From: Roseomonas genomospecies 6
Lineage (GTDB): Bacteria; Pseudomonadota; Alphaproteobacteria; Azospirillales; Azospirillaceae
Direction of reading: 5' to 3'
DNA: 64,000 bases
NCBI RefSeq assembly: GCF_008365375.1
Contig: NZ_QOKW01000001.1
Location: forward strand, 62,001-126,000
In this document: piece by piece, positions 27,591 through 36,009 of the stretch
How the letters are laid out: every line of letters begins with the position of its first letter
How positions within the stretch are numbered: the stretch's first letter is position 1
Made by a program: the position numbers and the translations under genes
The notes under the pieces: generated by a model
Databases searched by the model: none
Seen by the model: the letters and a program-made list of their open reading frames with translations, nothing else
What the model was told of the DNA's origin: nothing

Positions 27591-30248
27591 ATGCCCGCTT
27601 CCAGGACGCCCGCCACCGCAGGATCATCCGGTTCAACCGGCACACTCGACGAGGCGGTGCTTTGCCAGACGCTTGCCGATCATCACGGCGGTCCGGCCCG
27701 GATGGTCGTCGGCATCGCCCTGCGCCAGCATCTCGACGGCCTCGTGCTGACCCCGACGGAACTGATCCACAACAACCGGCACCTGAAGGCGCTTCTGGCG
27801 AAGACCACGTTGGTGGAGTCCGCCCTGGGCAAGGTCGCGACGGTGCAGGCCCGCCTTCCGGGGCAGGAGGCGAAGGCCCGCCGCCGCGCGCTGGACAACG
27901 CCGTGGCCGAAACCTCCGCGAAGGCCCGCGCGGTCCAACTCGCCTTCACCGGGCTGCCGCGCGGGCGTGCCCTGATCGACTCCATCCTGCGCGCCCCGCC
28001 GGGCCGGTCGCCGACCGGGGACGCCGCGTTCGACCTGCGCGCGGCGGTCTGCCTGGAGTTGGAGGAATGCCGGACCTGGACGTCCAAGCTCGACGCGCTG
28101 ATCCAGCTTTTCCCGGCGGAGCGGGAGGACGCGCTGTCCGCCGCGCTGGACGAGGTGATCGGCGATCTGCTGGCCTCGCCCGCTGCGACCCAGGAGCTTC
28201 TTGGAAGCACGCCGGCCGGCGGATCGCCTCTGGTGGCGCTGTGCGACCTGCTGTTCGGGCGGGTGCCGATGGAGGCCTTCGGGCCGAACCGGCTGGGCGT
28301 TCTGAACGGCCTGTTCCGGCAGGGCCGCCTGCCCGCCGCCCGCGATCTGGTGCTGGAACGCATCCGGCGCCAGCTCCGCGCACCGCAGCCGCTCGGGCGC
28401 GGCACGGCGGAGCAGGAAGCCGACCTGCTGCGGATGCTGATCGGCCATCTGCTAACCCCGGCGGGGCTGACCGGCGGGGCCGCCATGGCCGACGCGCTGA
28501 CCGTCCGTTACTCCCGCCGCCTGGAGCAGGGCGGGGCGACCGCCTACCGCCGTTCCATCGTGGGGCTCAGTGAGACCCAGCCGGATCTGATCTGCCGTAT
28601 CCACTATCTGGCGGCCGTCTCCGCCGTACCCGCTGCCGAGCGGCACATCGGCGAGATCGTGGACGCACTGGACGCCGCGCTGAAGAACGAGCTGCTGGTT
28701 GAGAATATGGTTCTCCAAACGCCGGACACGGCGCTGCTGCGGCGATCCCTGACCGGGGCGGTGGAGGCCATCCGCCTTTCGGGCCTGCGGGAGGACGAGC
28801 GGGAGCGGATCGCGGCCCGCGCGGCCTCCGTGGTTGACGAGTTCGCCCGGCGGGGCCGCCTCATCCAGCGGCTGCGCCAGATCGAGCCCCTGCCGCGCCG
28901 CCGCACCATCCGTCTGGCGGAACTGGCCTGCTCCGGTCTGGTGAGCGACGACGGCGCGCTGTCGATCCTGCGCCAGCACATTCTCGACACCGCGCGCCAG
29001 CCGCAGTTCCAGGCCGAGCTGGCCGCCGCCCAGGGCGACGACATCGCCCAGGCGGAGGTCCGGCGCCTCTACGAGCTTCTGGATCGGCTCCGCCAGATGC
29101 CACTGACGTCGGCGAAGACGCTGCCACAGGACGTGCAGCCGGGGCCGGCATCCACCCCGGCATTCACCTATGAGCCTTGCGGGGCGACGGCGCTGCCCAC
29201 CGTCCCGGCTCCCGCCGTTCGAAAACCGGCCCTTCCGGTGAGCACGGCCGCGGTGACGGTGACGGTGCCAAGGCCATCCCCCTCCGCCCTGTGCCCCGGC
29301 TGTTTCGTTCCGAAGGCGCCGCGCGAGGTCTGCCGGGAGTGCGGCTATCCGGTCCGCGTCCAGAACCGCAGCGGCGTCCATTTGCTGCCGGGAACGCGGC
29401 TGCTCAGCCGCTATCTCGTGGGGCGCGTCCTGGGGCAGGGAGGCTTCGGGGCCACCTATCTCGGTTGGGACGAGCGGCTTCAGGTCAAGGTCGCGGTGAA
29501 GGAGTTCTATCCGGCCAATCTGGTGTCCCGCGCCACCGGATCGCCCGGCGTCGTCCCTTTCTCCGACGAGCATGCGCTCAGCTTCTCCACCGGGCTGGCG
29601 AAGTTCCTGGAGGAGGCGCGGATGCTCGCCCGCCTGCGGGAAGTGAAGGAGGTCGTCAGCGTCCAGGACTTCTTCGGGGAGAACGGGACCGCCTACATCG
29701 TCATGGAGCTTCTGGACGGACGAACCCTGAAGCGGCATGTGGTCGAAAGCGGCGGGAGGATCGATGCGCGCAAGACGCTGTCCCTGCTGTCGCCGATCAT
29801 GAAGGCGCTGCACGCCGTGCATGAACAGGGACTGGTCCATCGCGACATCAGCCCGGACAACATCTTCCTGACCAGCGGCGGCGACCGGAAGCTGCTGGAT
29901 TTCGGCGCCGCCCGCCACGCGGCCGGCATGGGCGCCGACCTCACGGTGATCCTGAAGCCGGGTTACGCGCCGCCCGAACAATACGCGCCGGACGGAAAGC
30001 AGGGGCCCTGGACCGACGTCTACGCGCTGTGCGCCACGGCCTATTACGCCCTGACCGGCAAGACGCCGCCCGACGCCACCAGCCGTTTCATGAGCGACCG
30101 GGTGCCGCGTCTGGCCGAAAGCGGCGCCACGGTGGCACCGGGATTCGAGAAGGTGCTGTTGAGCGGCCTGTCCATGCGCTGGCAGGAGCGGCCACGCAGC
30201 ATGCGTGATCTCCTGGTGGCGCTGACCGGGACGCTGAACGGGCCGTGA
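27591..30248 (+). CDS. Ser/Thr protein kinase with zinc ribbon and long uncharacterised N-terminal half
   Basis: A protein of about 885 residues. The kinase is at the C-terminus, from about residue 605: Gly loop VLGQGGFGATYLGWD, catalytic Lys in VAVKEFYPAN, loop VHRDISPDNIFL, metal motif LLDFGAARHA and activation end GYAPPEQYAPDG. All catalytic residues are present. Just before it is a four-cysteine zinc ribbon (CPGCFVPKAPREVCRECGYP, near residues 568-587). The first 560 residues are mostly helical and I do not recognise them. There is no membrane segment, so it should be cytoplasmic. The start could be GTG 27585 or ATG 27591. No phosphatase or obvious partner gene is adjacent. Confidence 0.88.
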   Translation: MPASRTPATAGSSGSTGTLDEAVLCQTLADHHGGPARMVVGIALRQHLDGLVLTPTELIHNNRHLKALLAKTTLVESALGKVATVQARLPGQEAKARRRALDNAVAETSAKARAVQLAFTGLPRGRALIDSILRAPPGRSPTGDAAFDLRAAVCLELEECRTWTSKLDALIQLFPAEREDALSAALDEVIGDLLASPAATQELLGSTPAGGSPLVALCDLLFGRVPMEAFGPNRLGVLNGLFRQGRLPAARDLVLERIRRQLRAPQPLGRGTAEQEADLLRMLIGHLLTPAGLTGGAAMADALTVRYSRRLEQGGATAYRRSIVGLSETQPDLICRIHYLAAVSAVPAAERHIGEIVDALDAALKNELLVENMVLQTPDTALLRRSLTGAVEAIRLSGLREDERERIAARAASVVDEFARRGRLIQRLRQIEPLPRRRTIRLAELACSGLVSDDGALSILRQHILDTARQPQFQAELAAAQGDDIAQAEVRRLYELLDRLRQMPLTSAKTLPQDVQPGPASTPAFTYEPCGATALPTVPAPAVRKPALPVSTAAVTVTVPRPSPSALCPGCFVPKAPREVCRECGYPVRVQNRSGVHLLPGTRLLSRYLVGRVLGQGGFGATYLGWDERLQVKVAVKEFYPANLVSRATGSPGVVPFSDEHALSFSTGLAKFLEEARMLARLREVKEVVSVQDFFGENGTAYIVMELLDGRTLKRHVVESGGRIDARKTLSLLSPIMKALHAVHEQGLVHRDISPDNIFLTSGGDRKLLDFGAARHAAGMGADLTVILKPGYAPPEQYAPDGKQGPWTDVYALCATAYYALTGKTPPDATSRFMSDRVPRLAESGATVAPGFEKVLLSGLSMRWQERPRSMRDLLVALTGTLNGP

Positions 30249-30282
30249 CGGCCCGGATGGCTGAACAGAGACGCTGAAACAG

Positions 30283-30311
30283 AAAAGGGGCGGCGCGCGG
30301 TTCGCCGCCCC
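30283..30311 (-). terminator. Rho-independent terminator of the cyclophilin gene
   Basis: The arms GGGGCGGCG (30287-30295) and CGCCGCCCC (30303-30311) form a perfect 9-bp stem with a 7-base loop. On the minus strand the stem is followed at once by TTTT (30286-30283) and a further T-rich stretch. It lies 25 bp past the cyclophilin stop and also between convergent genes. Confidence 0.8.
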
Positions 30312-30335
30312 CGATCGCCGAAGCGGCGCCGCCTC

Positions 30336-30887
<552 letters not shown>

Positions 30888-31089
30888 GCGAAACTCTCCG
30901 ATGTGCCGATTCCGCGGAGGCGACCATAGGGGAAACCGGCGCGGATGCAAAGACGCGCTGCGGGGGTGCCGTCTTCGGCGGCCGTCCGATCATTGTCGCA
31001 GGTCTGAACGGTCGCGCCCGGCCCGCCGTGGACGATACAGTGCCCTGCGGGTGTTCATGCCCGAAGGGAACCGACGAGGGGGACGAGGC

Positions 31090-32532
31090 GTGCGGCGGCA
31101 AAGCATGCGGCGGCTGAGACGATGGCTGGTGCTGGTGCAGATGATGCTGCTGGGCGGCGCGCTCGCCCTGCTGTTCCTGCACCGGACCGATCTGGCCGGG
31201 GCCGCCGCCACCCAGGCGCTGCGCCGCGCCGGGTTCCCGGACGCCGCCGTCGCCGTGACGGAACTGTCCGCGGAGCGGACCCGCGCCACGCTGCGGCTGG
31301 ACCGGGGCGGGGCGGTCGGCGGAACCCTGACCGTCCTTCACCCGCTGGAGACCTTGCTGGAGGGGCGAATCGCCCGGCTGGACATCGCGGACGCCCGCCT
31401 CCGGCTGGACGTGGCCAAGGACGGCGGCCTGCGCCTCGCCGGCTATCCCTTGACCGGCTCCACCACCGCGGGCGGCAAGCGTGAAACGCAGGGGGAAGGA
31501 GCCGTCCCCATTCCCATCGACACCATCCAGTTCGGACAAACCGCCGTGGCCCTGGCGACTCCGCGGGGAACGGCGGAGGGGACGCTGCGCCTGACCATGA
31601 CCCGCGACGGGGCGCTCCACCGCGGGCAGGCGACGCTGACCGCGCCGGCCAAGGGATTGCCGGTTCTGACCCACTGGACCGGCGCCGGCACCATCGCGGA
31701 GACGGTTGGGACCCTGACAGTCAAGGCCCGCCTGACCTGGGACGGGGCGGCGCTGTCGGCGCAGGGCGATCTGCTTCTGGCCGATGTGGCCGGGCAATTC
31801 GGGCCGGTGTCGGCCAGCGGGATCAACGGCGTGCTCTCGCTTCCCAACCTCTTCCCGCCGGTGGTCGCGCCCGGCCAGACGCTGGCGGTGAAGCTGCTGG
31901 ACGTCGGGCTGCCGCTGACCGACGGCACGCTGCGCTTCGGCTATGGGGCGAAGGGCCGGTTGAGCGTGGAGCGCGCCGAATGGCGCTGGGCCGGTGGGGT
32001 GCTGCGGGCGGAGCCATTCACCATCGATCCGGCGGCGCCGCGCGGGACGGTGACGCTTCGGGCGGAGGGCGTTCATCTCGGCCCCATGCTGGCGATGGTC
32101 GCGGTGGACGGGCTGGAGGCCAGCGGAACGGTCAGCGGCAGCCTGCCCGTGCGCATCGGCGCCGACTCCGTTCACCTGGACGGCGGGCTGCTGGAGGCCG
32201 ACGGTCCCGGCAGTCTGCGCTACGACCCCGAGAATCCTCCGGGCTTCCTGGCGGGGGAGGCGGGCAGCCCGACCGCCCTTCTGATGGGCGCGCTGACCGA
32301 CTTCCGCTACGACACGCTGAGCGCCACCGTGGAAGGGGAGGCCGGCGGAGAACTGGCGGTCGGCATCGCCATACGCGGGTCCAACCCGTCATTCTACGAT
32401 GGCTATCCGGTCGCGCTTAATCTTAAGGTGAGCGGCGCGCTCGACCGGATTCTGCGGCAGAGCCTGGAAACCTACCGCATTCCCGAGACGGTGCGCGACC
32501 GCATGACGGAGTTCCAACGAAAGAATCCATGA
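31090..32532 (+). CDS. ydbH: YdbH-like AsmA-family protein (short form)
   Basis: A protein of about 480 residues. One N-terminal membrane anchor (RRWLVLVQMMLLGGALALLFL) is followed by a beta-rich periplasmic region with the intermembrane-protein/dicarboxylate-transport-like C-terminal part of YdbH (NGVLSLPNLFPPVVAPGQTL; LLEADGPGSLRYDPENPPGF). The two following genes match YnbE and YdbL, which confirms the assignment. In E. coli YdbH bridges the membranes with YnbE and helps move phospholipid to the outer membrane; it is about 880 residues there, so this is roughly half length. GTG 31090 has GAGGGGGACGAG upstream; ATG 31105 is an alternative. Confidence 0.75.
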   Translation: MRRQSMRRLRRWLVLVQMMLLGGALALLFLHRTDLAGAAATQALRRAGFPDAAVAVTELSAERTRATLRLDRGGAVGGTLTVLHPLETLLEGRIARLDIADARLRLDVAKDGGLRLAGYPLTGSTTAGGKRETQGEGAVPIPIDTIQFGQTAVALATPRGTAEGTLRLTMTRDGALHRGQATLTAPAKGLPVLTHWTGAGTIAETVGTLTVKARLTWDGAALSAQGDLLLADVAGQFGPVSASGINGVLSLPNLFPPVVAPGQTLAVKLLDVGLPLTDGTLRFGYGAKGRLSVERAEWRWAGGVLRAEPFTIDPAAPRGTVTLRAEGVHLGPMLAMVAVDGLEASGTVSGSLPVRIGADSVHLDGGLLEADGPGSLRYDPENPPGFLAGEAGSPTALLMGALTDFRYDTLSATVEGEAGGELAVGIAIRGSNPSFYDGYPVALNLKVSGALDRILRQSLETYRIPETVRDRMTEFQRKNP

Positions 32533-32795
32533 GACACACGGTTCAAAGCCGGCGCGTTCTGACCGCCGCCCTGACCACTGCGATGATCGCCGGATTGGGG
32601 GCCTGCACGCCGACCGTCAAGGTCGAGGCGCCCGACAAGCCCATCGAGATCAACCTGAACATCCGGATCGAGCAGGAGGTCCGGGTGAAGGTCGAACGCG
32701 ACCTGGAAAAGGCCATCGCGGACGACCCGGCCCTGTTCGGTCTGCCGCCGGCCCGGGACGCCTCGGGCGCCGCGAAGGGAGGGAAGAAGCCATGA
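32529..32795 (+). CDS. ynbE: YnbE-like lipoprotein
   Basis: An 88-residue lipoprotein. The signal peptide ends in a lipobox, AGLGAC, and the mature part carries the YnbE-type sequence TVKVEAPDKPIEINLNIRIE, a beta strand proposed to join the end of the YdbH groove. A charged tail follows. It overlaps ydbH by ATGA (32529-32532) and overlaps ydbL in the same way, so the three are one coupled operon. It would anchor the YdbH bridge in the outer membrane. Confidence 0.85.
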   Translation: MRHTVQSRRVLTAALTTAMIAGLGACTPTVKVEAPDKPIEINLNIRIEQEVRVKVERDLEKAIADDPALFGLPPARDASGAAKGGKKP

Positions 32796-33127
32796 AGCGC
32801 ATGTTCGCCGCCGCCGGGCTGGTCCTGGCGCTCGCCCTGTCGTCTCCCGCTCCGGCGCCGGCCCAGGATGCTCTGGGGGCCGCCAAGGCCGCCGGGCAGA
32901 TCGGCGAGCGGCCGGACGGGCTGGTCGGAGCGGTCCCCGGCGCGCCGGCCTCCGCGGCCCAACTGGCCGAGCAGGTCAACGCCCAGCGCCTCGCCCGCTA
33001 CCGAGAGATCGCGGGGAGCAACGGCACCTCGGTGGATCAAGTCCAGGCCCTTGCCGGGAAGCAACTGATCGAGCGGACTCCCGCCGGCCAGTATGTGCTT
33101 TCCGGCGGGCGCTGGGTCCGCAAGTAG
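32792..33127 (+). CDS. ydbL: YdbL family periplasmic protein (DUF1318)
   Basis: A 111-residue protein. It has a signal peptide (KRMFAAAGLVLALALSSPAPAPA), then a DUF1318 region: GQIGERPDGLVGAVPGAP, RLARYREIAGSNGTSVDQVQ, and a C-terminal GGRWVRK. In E. coli ydbL is the third gene of the ydbH-ynbE operon and appears to modulate the bridge. The start overlaps ynbE by ATGA. It ends 14 bp before the TPR glycosyltransferase-like gene, which may be read through. Confidence 0.85.
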   Translation: MKRMFAAAGLVLALALSSPAPAPAQDALGAAKAAGQIGERPDGLVGAVPGAPASAAQLAEQVNAQRLARYREIAGSNGTSVDQVQALAGKQLIERTPAGQYVLSGGRWVRK

Positions 33128-33141
33128 CCCCGTAGGCGGGC

Positions 33142-35181
33142 ATGACCGCCGACCTCCGCGCCCGGCTCCGGGAGTGCCGTGCGGCCCGCGCCGCCGCGCC
33201 GGGCGATTCCGCGGCCCTGGCCGGGCTGTTCGGCGCGCTCGACGCGCTGGGCGAGCCCGGCACGCCGGAGGAGGCGGTGGTCCGGTCCGCCTTCGGCGAG
33301 GCGTTGCGACGGCAGGGGCGGGCGGCGGAGGCCGAGGCGCATCACCGCGCCGCCCTGTCCTGGCTGCCGGATTTCGGCGGCAACCATTTCAATCTTGGAC
33401 TGACGCTCCAGGCTCTGGGCCGCCACGCGGAGGCGGCGGACGCCTATGGCGAGGCCGCAAGGCTGATGCCGCGCTTCGCTCCGGCACCCTGCAACCAGGG
33501 CGTCCTGCTCCGCGCGCTGGGGCGGCTGGAGGCGGCGGAGGCGGTGCTGCGCCGGGCCGTTTCGCTCGACCCCACGCTGGTGCCCGGCTGGCTCAACCTC
33601 GGCGCGGTGGTCCAGGGGCCAGGGCAGGGGCCAGGGCAGGGACAGGAGCGGGGGGGGATGGCCGCGGCCTGCTACCGCAACGCCCTGGCCCTGCGCCCCG
33701 ATCTGGCGGAGGCCCACGCGAACCTGGGACTGGCGTTGAAAGAGGCGGGGCGCGTCGCGGACAGCCTGCCGTCATTCGAGCGCGCCCTGGCGCTCGGCCT
33801 ATCCGATGCCGGCGGGATTCTCGCGCAACTCGTTCAGCAAATGCGCCATCTCTGCCGCTGGGACGGGCTGGCGGAGCGCTCGGCGGAGCTGACCGCCCTG
33901 GTGCGCAATGGAGCCACCCGGCAGGTCCACCCCTGGATCTTCCTCGGCGAGGGCGCCGGCCCGGCGGCGGAGTTGGCCTGTGCCCGCCGCTATTCGGACT
34001 GGCGGACCCAGGGCGTCGCTCCCCTGCCGATCCGTCGCGACAGTGGGCCGCGCGACCGCCTGCGCATCGGCTATCTGTCCGCCGACTATCACGAGCACGC
34101 CACCGCCGCCCTGATCGCGGAACTGATCGAGCGCCACGACCGGGGCCGGGTGGAGGTCATCGGCTACAGCTATGGTCCCGACGACGGAGGACCGATGCGG
34201 CACCGTCTGCGCGCCGCCTTCGACCGGTTCGTGGACCTGTCCGCGCAGTCCCACCCCGCTGCCGCCGCGCGCATTCGGGAGGACGCGGTGGATATTCTGG
34301 TGGACCTGAAGGGATACACCCAGCACGCCCGCCCGGAGATCGCCGCCCACCGGCCGGCCCCCGTGCAGGCGCAATGGCTGGGCTATCCGGGGACGATGGG
34401 GGCCGGCTTCATCGACTACGTGATCGGTGACCCGCTGGTCACGCCGCTCGACCGGCAGCCCTTCTATGCGGAGCGGATCGCGCAGCTTCCGCTGTGCTAC
34501 CAGCCCAACGACCGCCGTCGCCCCATCGGCCCCGCCCCCACCCGCGCGGCCTGCGGCCTGCCGGAGGGTGGTGTGGTCTTCTGCTGCTTCAACGCCGCCT
34601 ACAAGATCACGCCGGCCCTGTTCGACCTGTGGTGCCGCCTGCTGAGCGCCGAGCCGGACAGCGTGCTCTGGCTGCTGGACAGCCATCCGGAGGCCGGTGC
34701 CAACCTGCGGCGGGAAGCCGCCCATCGCGGCGTGGCGCCAGACCGGCTGGTCTTCGCTCCCCAGCTTCCCCCGGCGGAGCATCTGGCGCGTTACCGTCTG
34801 GCCGACCTGTTCCTGGACACCACGCCGGTCGGCGCCCACACCACGGCCAGCGACGCGCTGTGGGCGGGTCTGCCGGTGCTGACCGTGCCGGCGGAGGGCT
34901 TCGCGTCCCGCGTGGGGGCGAGCCTGCTGCGCGCCGCCGGCCTGCCTGAACTGGCGGTCCGCTCGCTCGCCGATTATGAGGCCGCGGCCCTGCGGCTGGC
35001 CCGCGATCCGGGCGGGCGTGCCCGTCTGAAGGCGCGCCTCGCGGCGGAGCGGGACCACGCGCCGCTATTCGACACCGACCGCTTCGCCCGCGCCCTGGAA
35101 CGCGCCTACGCGACGATGTGGGGCATCCATGCGGCGGGGCAGCCGCCGCATGCCTTCACCGTTCCGGACGAGGATCGGTAA
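33142..35181 (+). CDS. TPR and O-GlcNAc transferase-like (SPINDLY/GT41) protein
   Basis: A 679-residue protein. The N-terminal 260 residues are tetratricopeptide repeats (FNLGLTLQALGRHAEAADAY; ANLGLALKEAGRVADSL). The C-terminal part is a GT41-like glycosyltransferase: RIGYLSADYHEHATAALIAE, then VQAQWLGYPGTMGAGFIDYV, VVFCCFNAAYKITPALFDLW and DTTPVGAHTTASDALWAGLP for the nucleotide-sugar site. Such proteins transfer a sugar to proteins or other acceptors in the cytoplasm, for instance flagellin in other bacteria. A Gly-Gln-Pro linker between repeats comes from a 12-bp tandem repeat. The target cannot be told from the neighbours. Confidence 0.9.
   Translation: MTADLRARLRECRAARAAAPGDSAALAGLFGALDALGEPGTPEEAVVRSAFGEALRRQGRAAEAEAHHRAALSWLPDFGGNHFNLGLTLQALGRHAEAADAYGEAARLMPRFAPAPCNQGVLLRALGRLEAAEAVLRRAVSLDPTLVPGWLNLGAVVQGPGQGPGQGQERGGMAAACYRNALALRPDLAEAHANLGLALKEAGRVADSLPSFERALALGLSDAGGILAQLVQQMRHLCRWDGLAERSAELTALVRNGATRQVHPWIFLGEGAGPAAELACARRYSDWRTQGVAPLPIRRDSGPRDRLRIGYLSADYHEHATAALIAELIERHDRGRVEVIGYSYGPDDGGPMRHRLRAAFDRFVDLSAQSHPAAAARIREDAVDILVDLKGYTQHARPEIAAHRPAPVQAQWLGYPGTMGAGFIDYVIGDPLVTPLDRQPFYAERIAQLPLCYQPNDRRRPIGPAPTRAACGLPEGGVVFCCFNAAYKITPALFDLWCRLLSAEPDSVLWLLDSHPEAGANLRREAAHRGVAPDRLVFAPQLPPAEHLARYRLADLFLDTTPVGAHTTASDALWAGLPVLTVPAEGFASRVGASLLRAAGLPELAVRSLADYEAAALRLARDPGGRARLKARLAAERDHAPLFDTDRFARALERAYATMWGIHAAGQPPHAFTVPDEDR
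33614..33637. repeat. 12-bp tandem repeat inside the TPR protein gene
   Basis: Two exact copies of AGGGGCCAGGGC (33614-33625, 33626-33637) are followed by a degraded third copy. They encode GPGQ-type residues in a loop between TPR helices. The unit is a multiple of three, so frame is kept. Confidence 0.85.
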
Positions 35182-35187
35182 GGGCGA

Positions 35188-35913
35188 TCAGGGGAAGGGG
35201 CAGCGGTCGGCGGTCACGTCCACGAAGGACCGGGCGCCGGGCGCGAAGGTGAAGCGGTACTCGGTGTTGTCCAGCACCATCGTGTGGTGAAGCGGCAGCA
35301 CGCCCTTGGCGACCGACTCCTTGCCGCCCATGCCGATGACTTTGATGGTCACCGGCTGCGCCGGGTCGAACCAGCTCTCGGCGTTTCCCTGGGCGTTGCG
35401 CGACGATTGCCCCTCGCCGCTGACCGTCACCGCTCCGTTGTTGAAGCTGACGGTGCGGTTGCCCGACTTCAGGAGCGGGGTCGCCAGGGCGAATCGCTTG
35501 CTTTCCGCCGGCTGGCATGTGCGCACGGCCTGCACTTGGGAGATCACGAAGGCGAGGCGGTTGGGGTCCATTCCCCCCTTCAGCCGCTCCGCCACCAGAC
35601 CGTTCAGGCGCGCCAGATCGCCGGAGGGAACCTCGCGCTGGAGCCTGCCCTCCAACTCCGCCGCGCGGGCCTCCGCCGTGCGGGCGGCGTGCTGCATCTG
35701 GCTGGCGAGCAACTCCAACTCCGCCTTCTGGCGCGACAGGGTGGAAATCTCCTCCCGCAACGTCACGTCGCGGCCCTTCAACTGCTCGATGCCCATCTGG
35801 TAGGCGAACAGACCGACACCGAGGAGAACGGCGGCGAACAGACCGAACTTCGCGAACCCCGCCCAGAAGCGGCGGCGATAGCGGCGTTCGTAGTCGTAGC
35901 GTCCCAAGGCCAT
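35188..35913 (-). CDS. Hypothetical membrane-anchored coiled-coil protein
   Basis: A 241-residue protein I do not recognise by family. After a basic cytoplasmic start (DYERRYRRRFW) there is one membrane helix (FAKFGLFAAVLLGVGLFAYQ). A coiled coil spans about residues 45-105 (LREEISTLSRQKAELELLAS), and a beta-rich C-terminal domain follows (FALATPLLKSGNRTVSFNNG). That domain carries two cysteines far apart, one at its start and one three residues from the end. The topology puts the C-terminal domain in the periplasm. ATG 35911-35913 begins a normal membrane protein. It is 96 bp downstream of lptD on the same strand, so a cell-envelope role is plausible. Confidence 0.8.
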   Translation of the reverse strand: MALGRYDYERRYRRRFWAGFAKFGLFAAVLLGVGLFAYQMGIEQLKGRDVTLREEISTLSRQKAELELLASQMQHAARTAEARAAELEGRLQREVPSGDLARLNGLVAERLKGGMDPNRLAFVISQVQAVRTCQPAESKRFALATPLLKSGNRTVSFNNGAVTVSGEGQSSRNAQGNAESWFDPAQPVTIKVIGMGGKESVAKGVLPLHHTMVLDNTEYRFTFAPGARSFVDVTADRCPFP

Positions 35914-36009
35914 GTGCAGAAAATCCGAACGGAAGAAGAGGGTGCTATGGCTACCCAGATCGGCCGTCCGATGCAACCCCTTGACCTTGGCAGAAAAAGC
36001 CGCCCCAGA

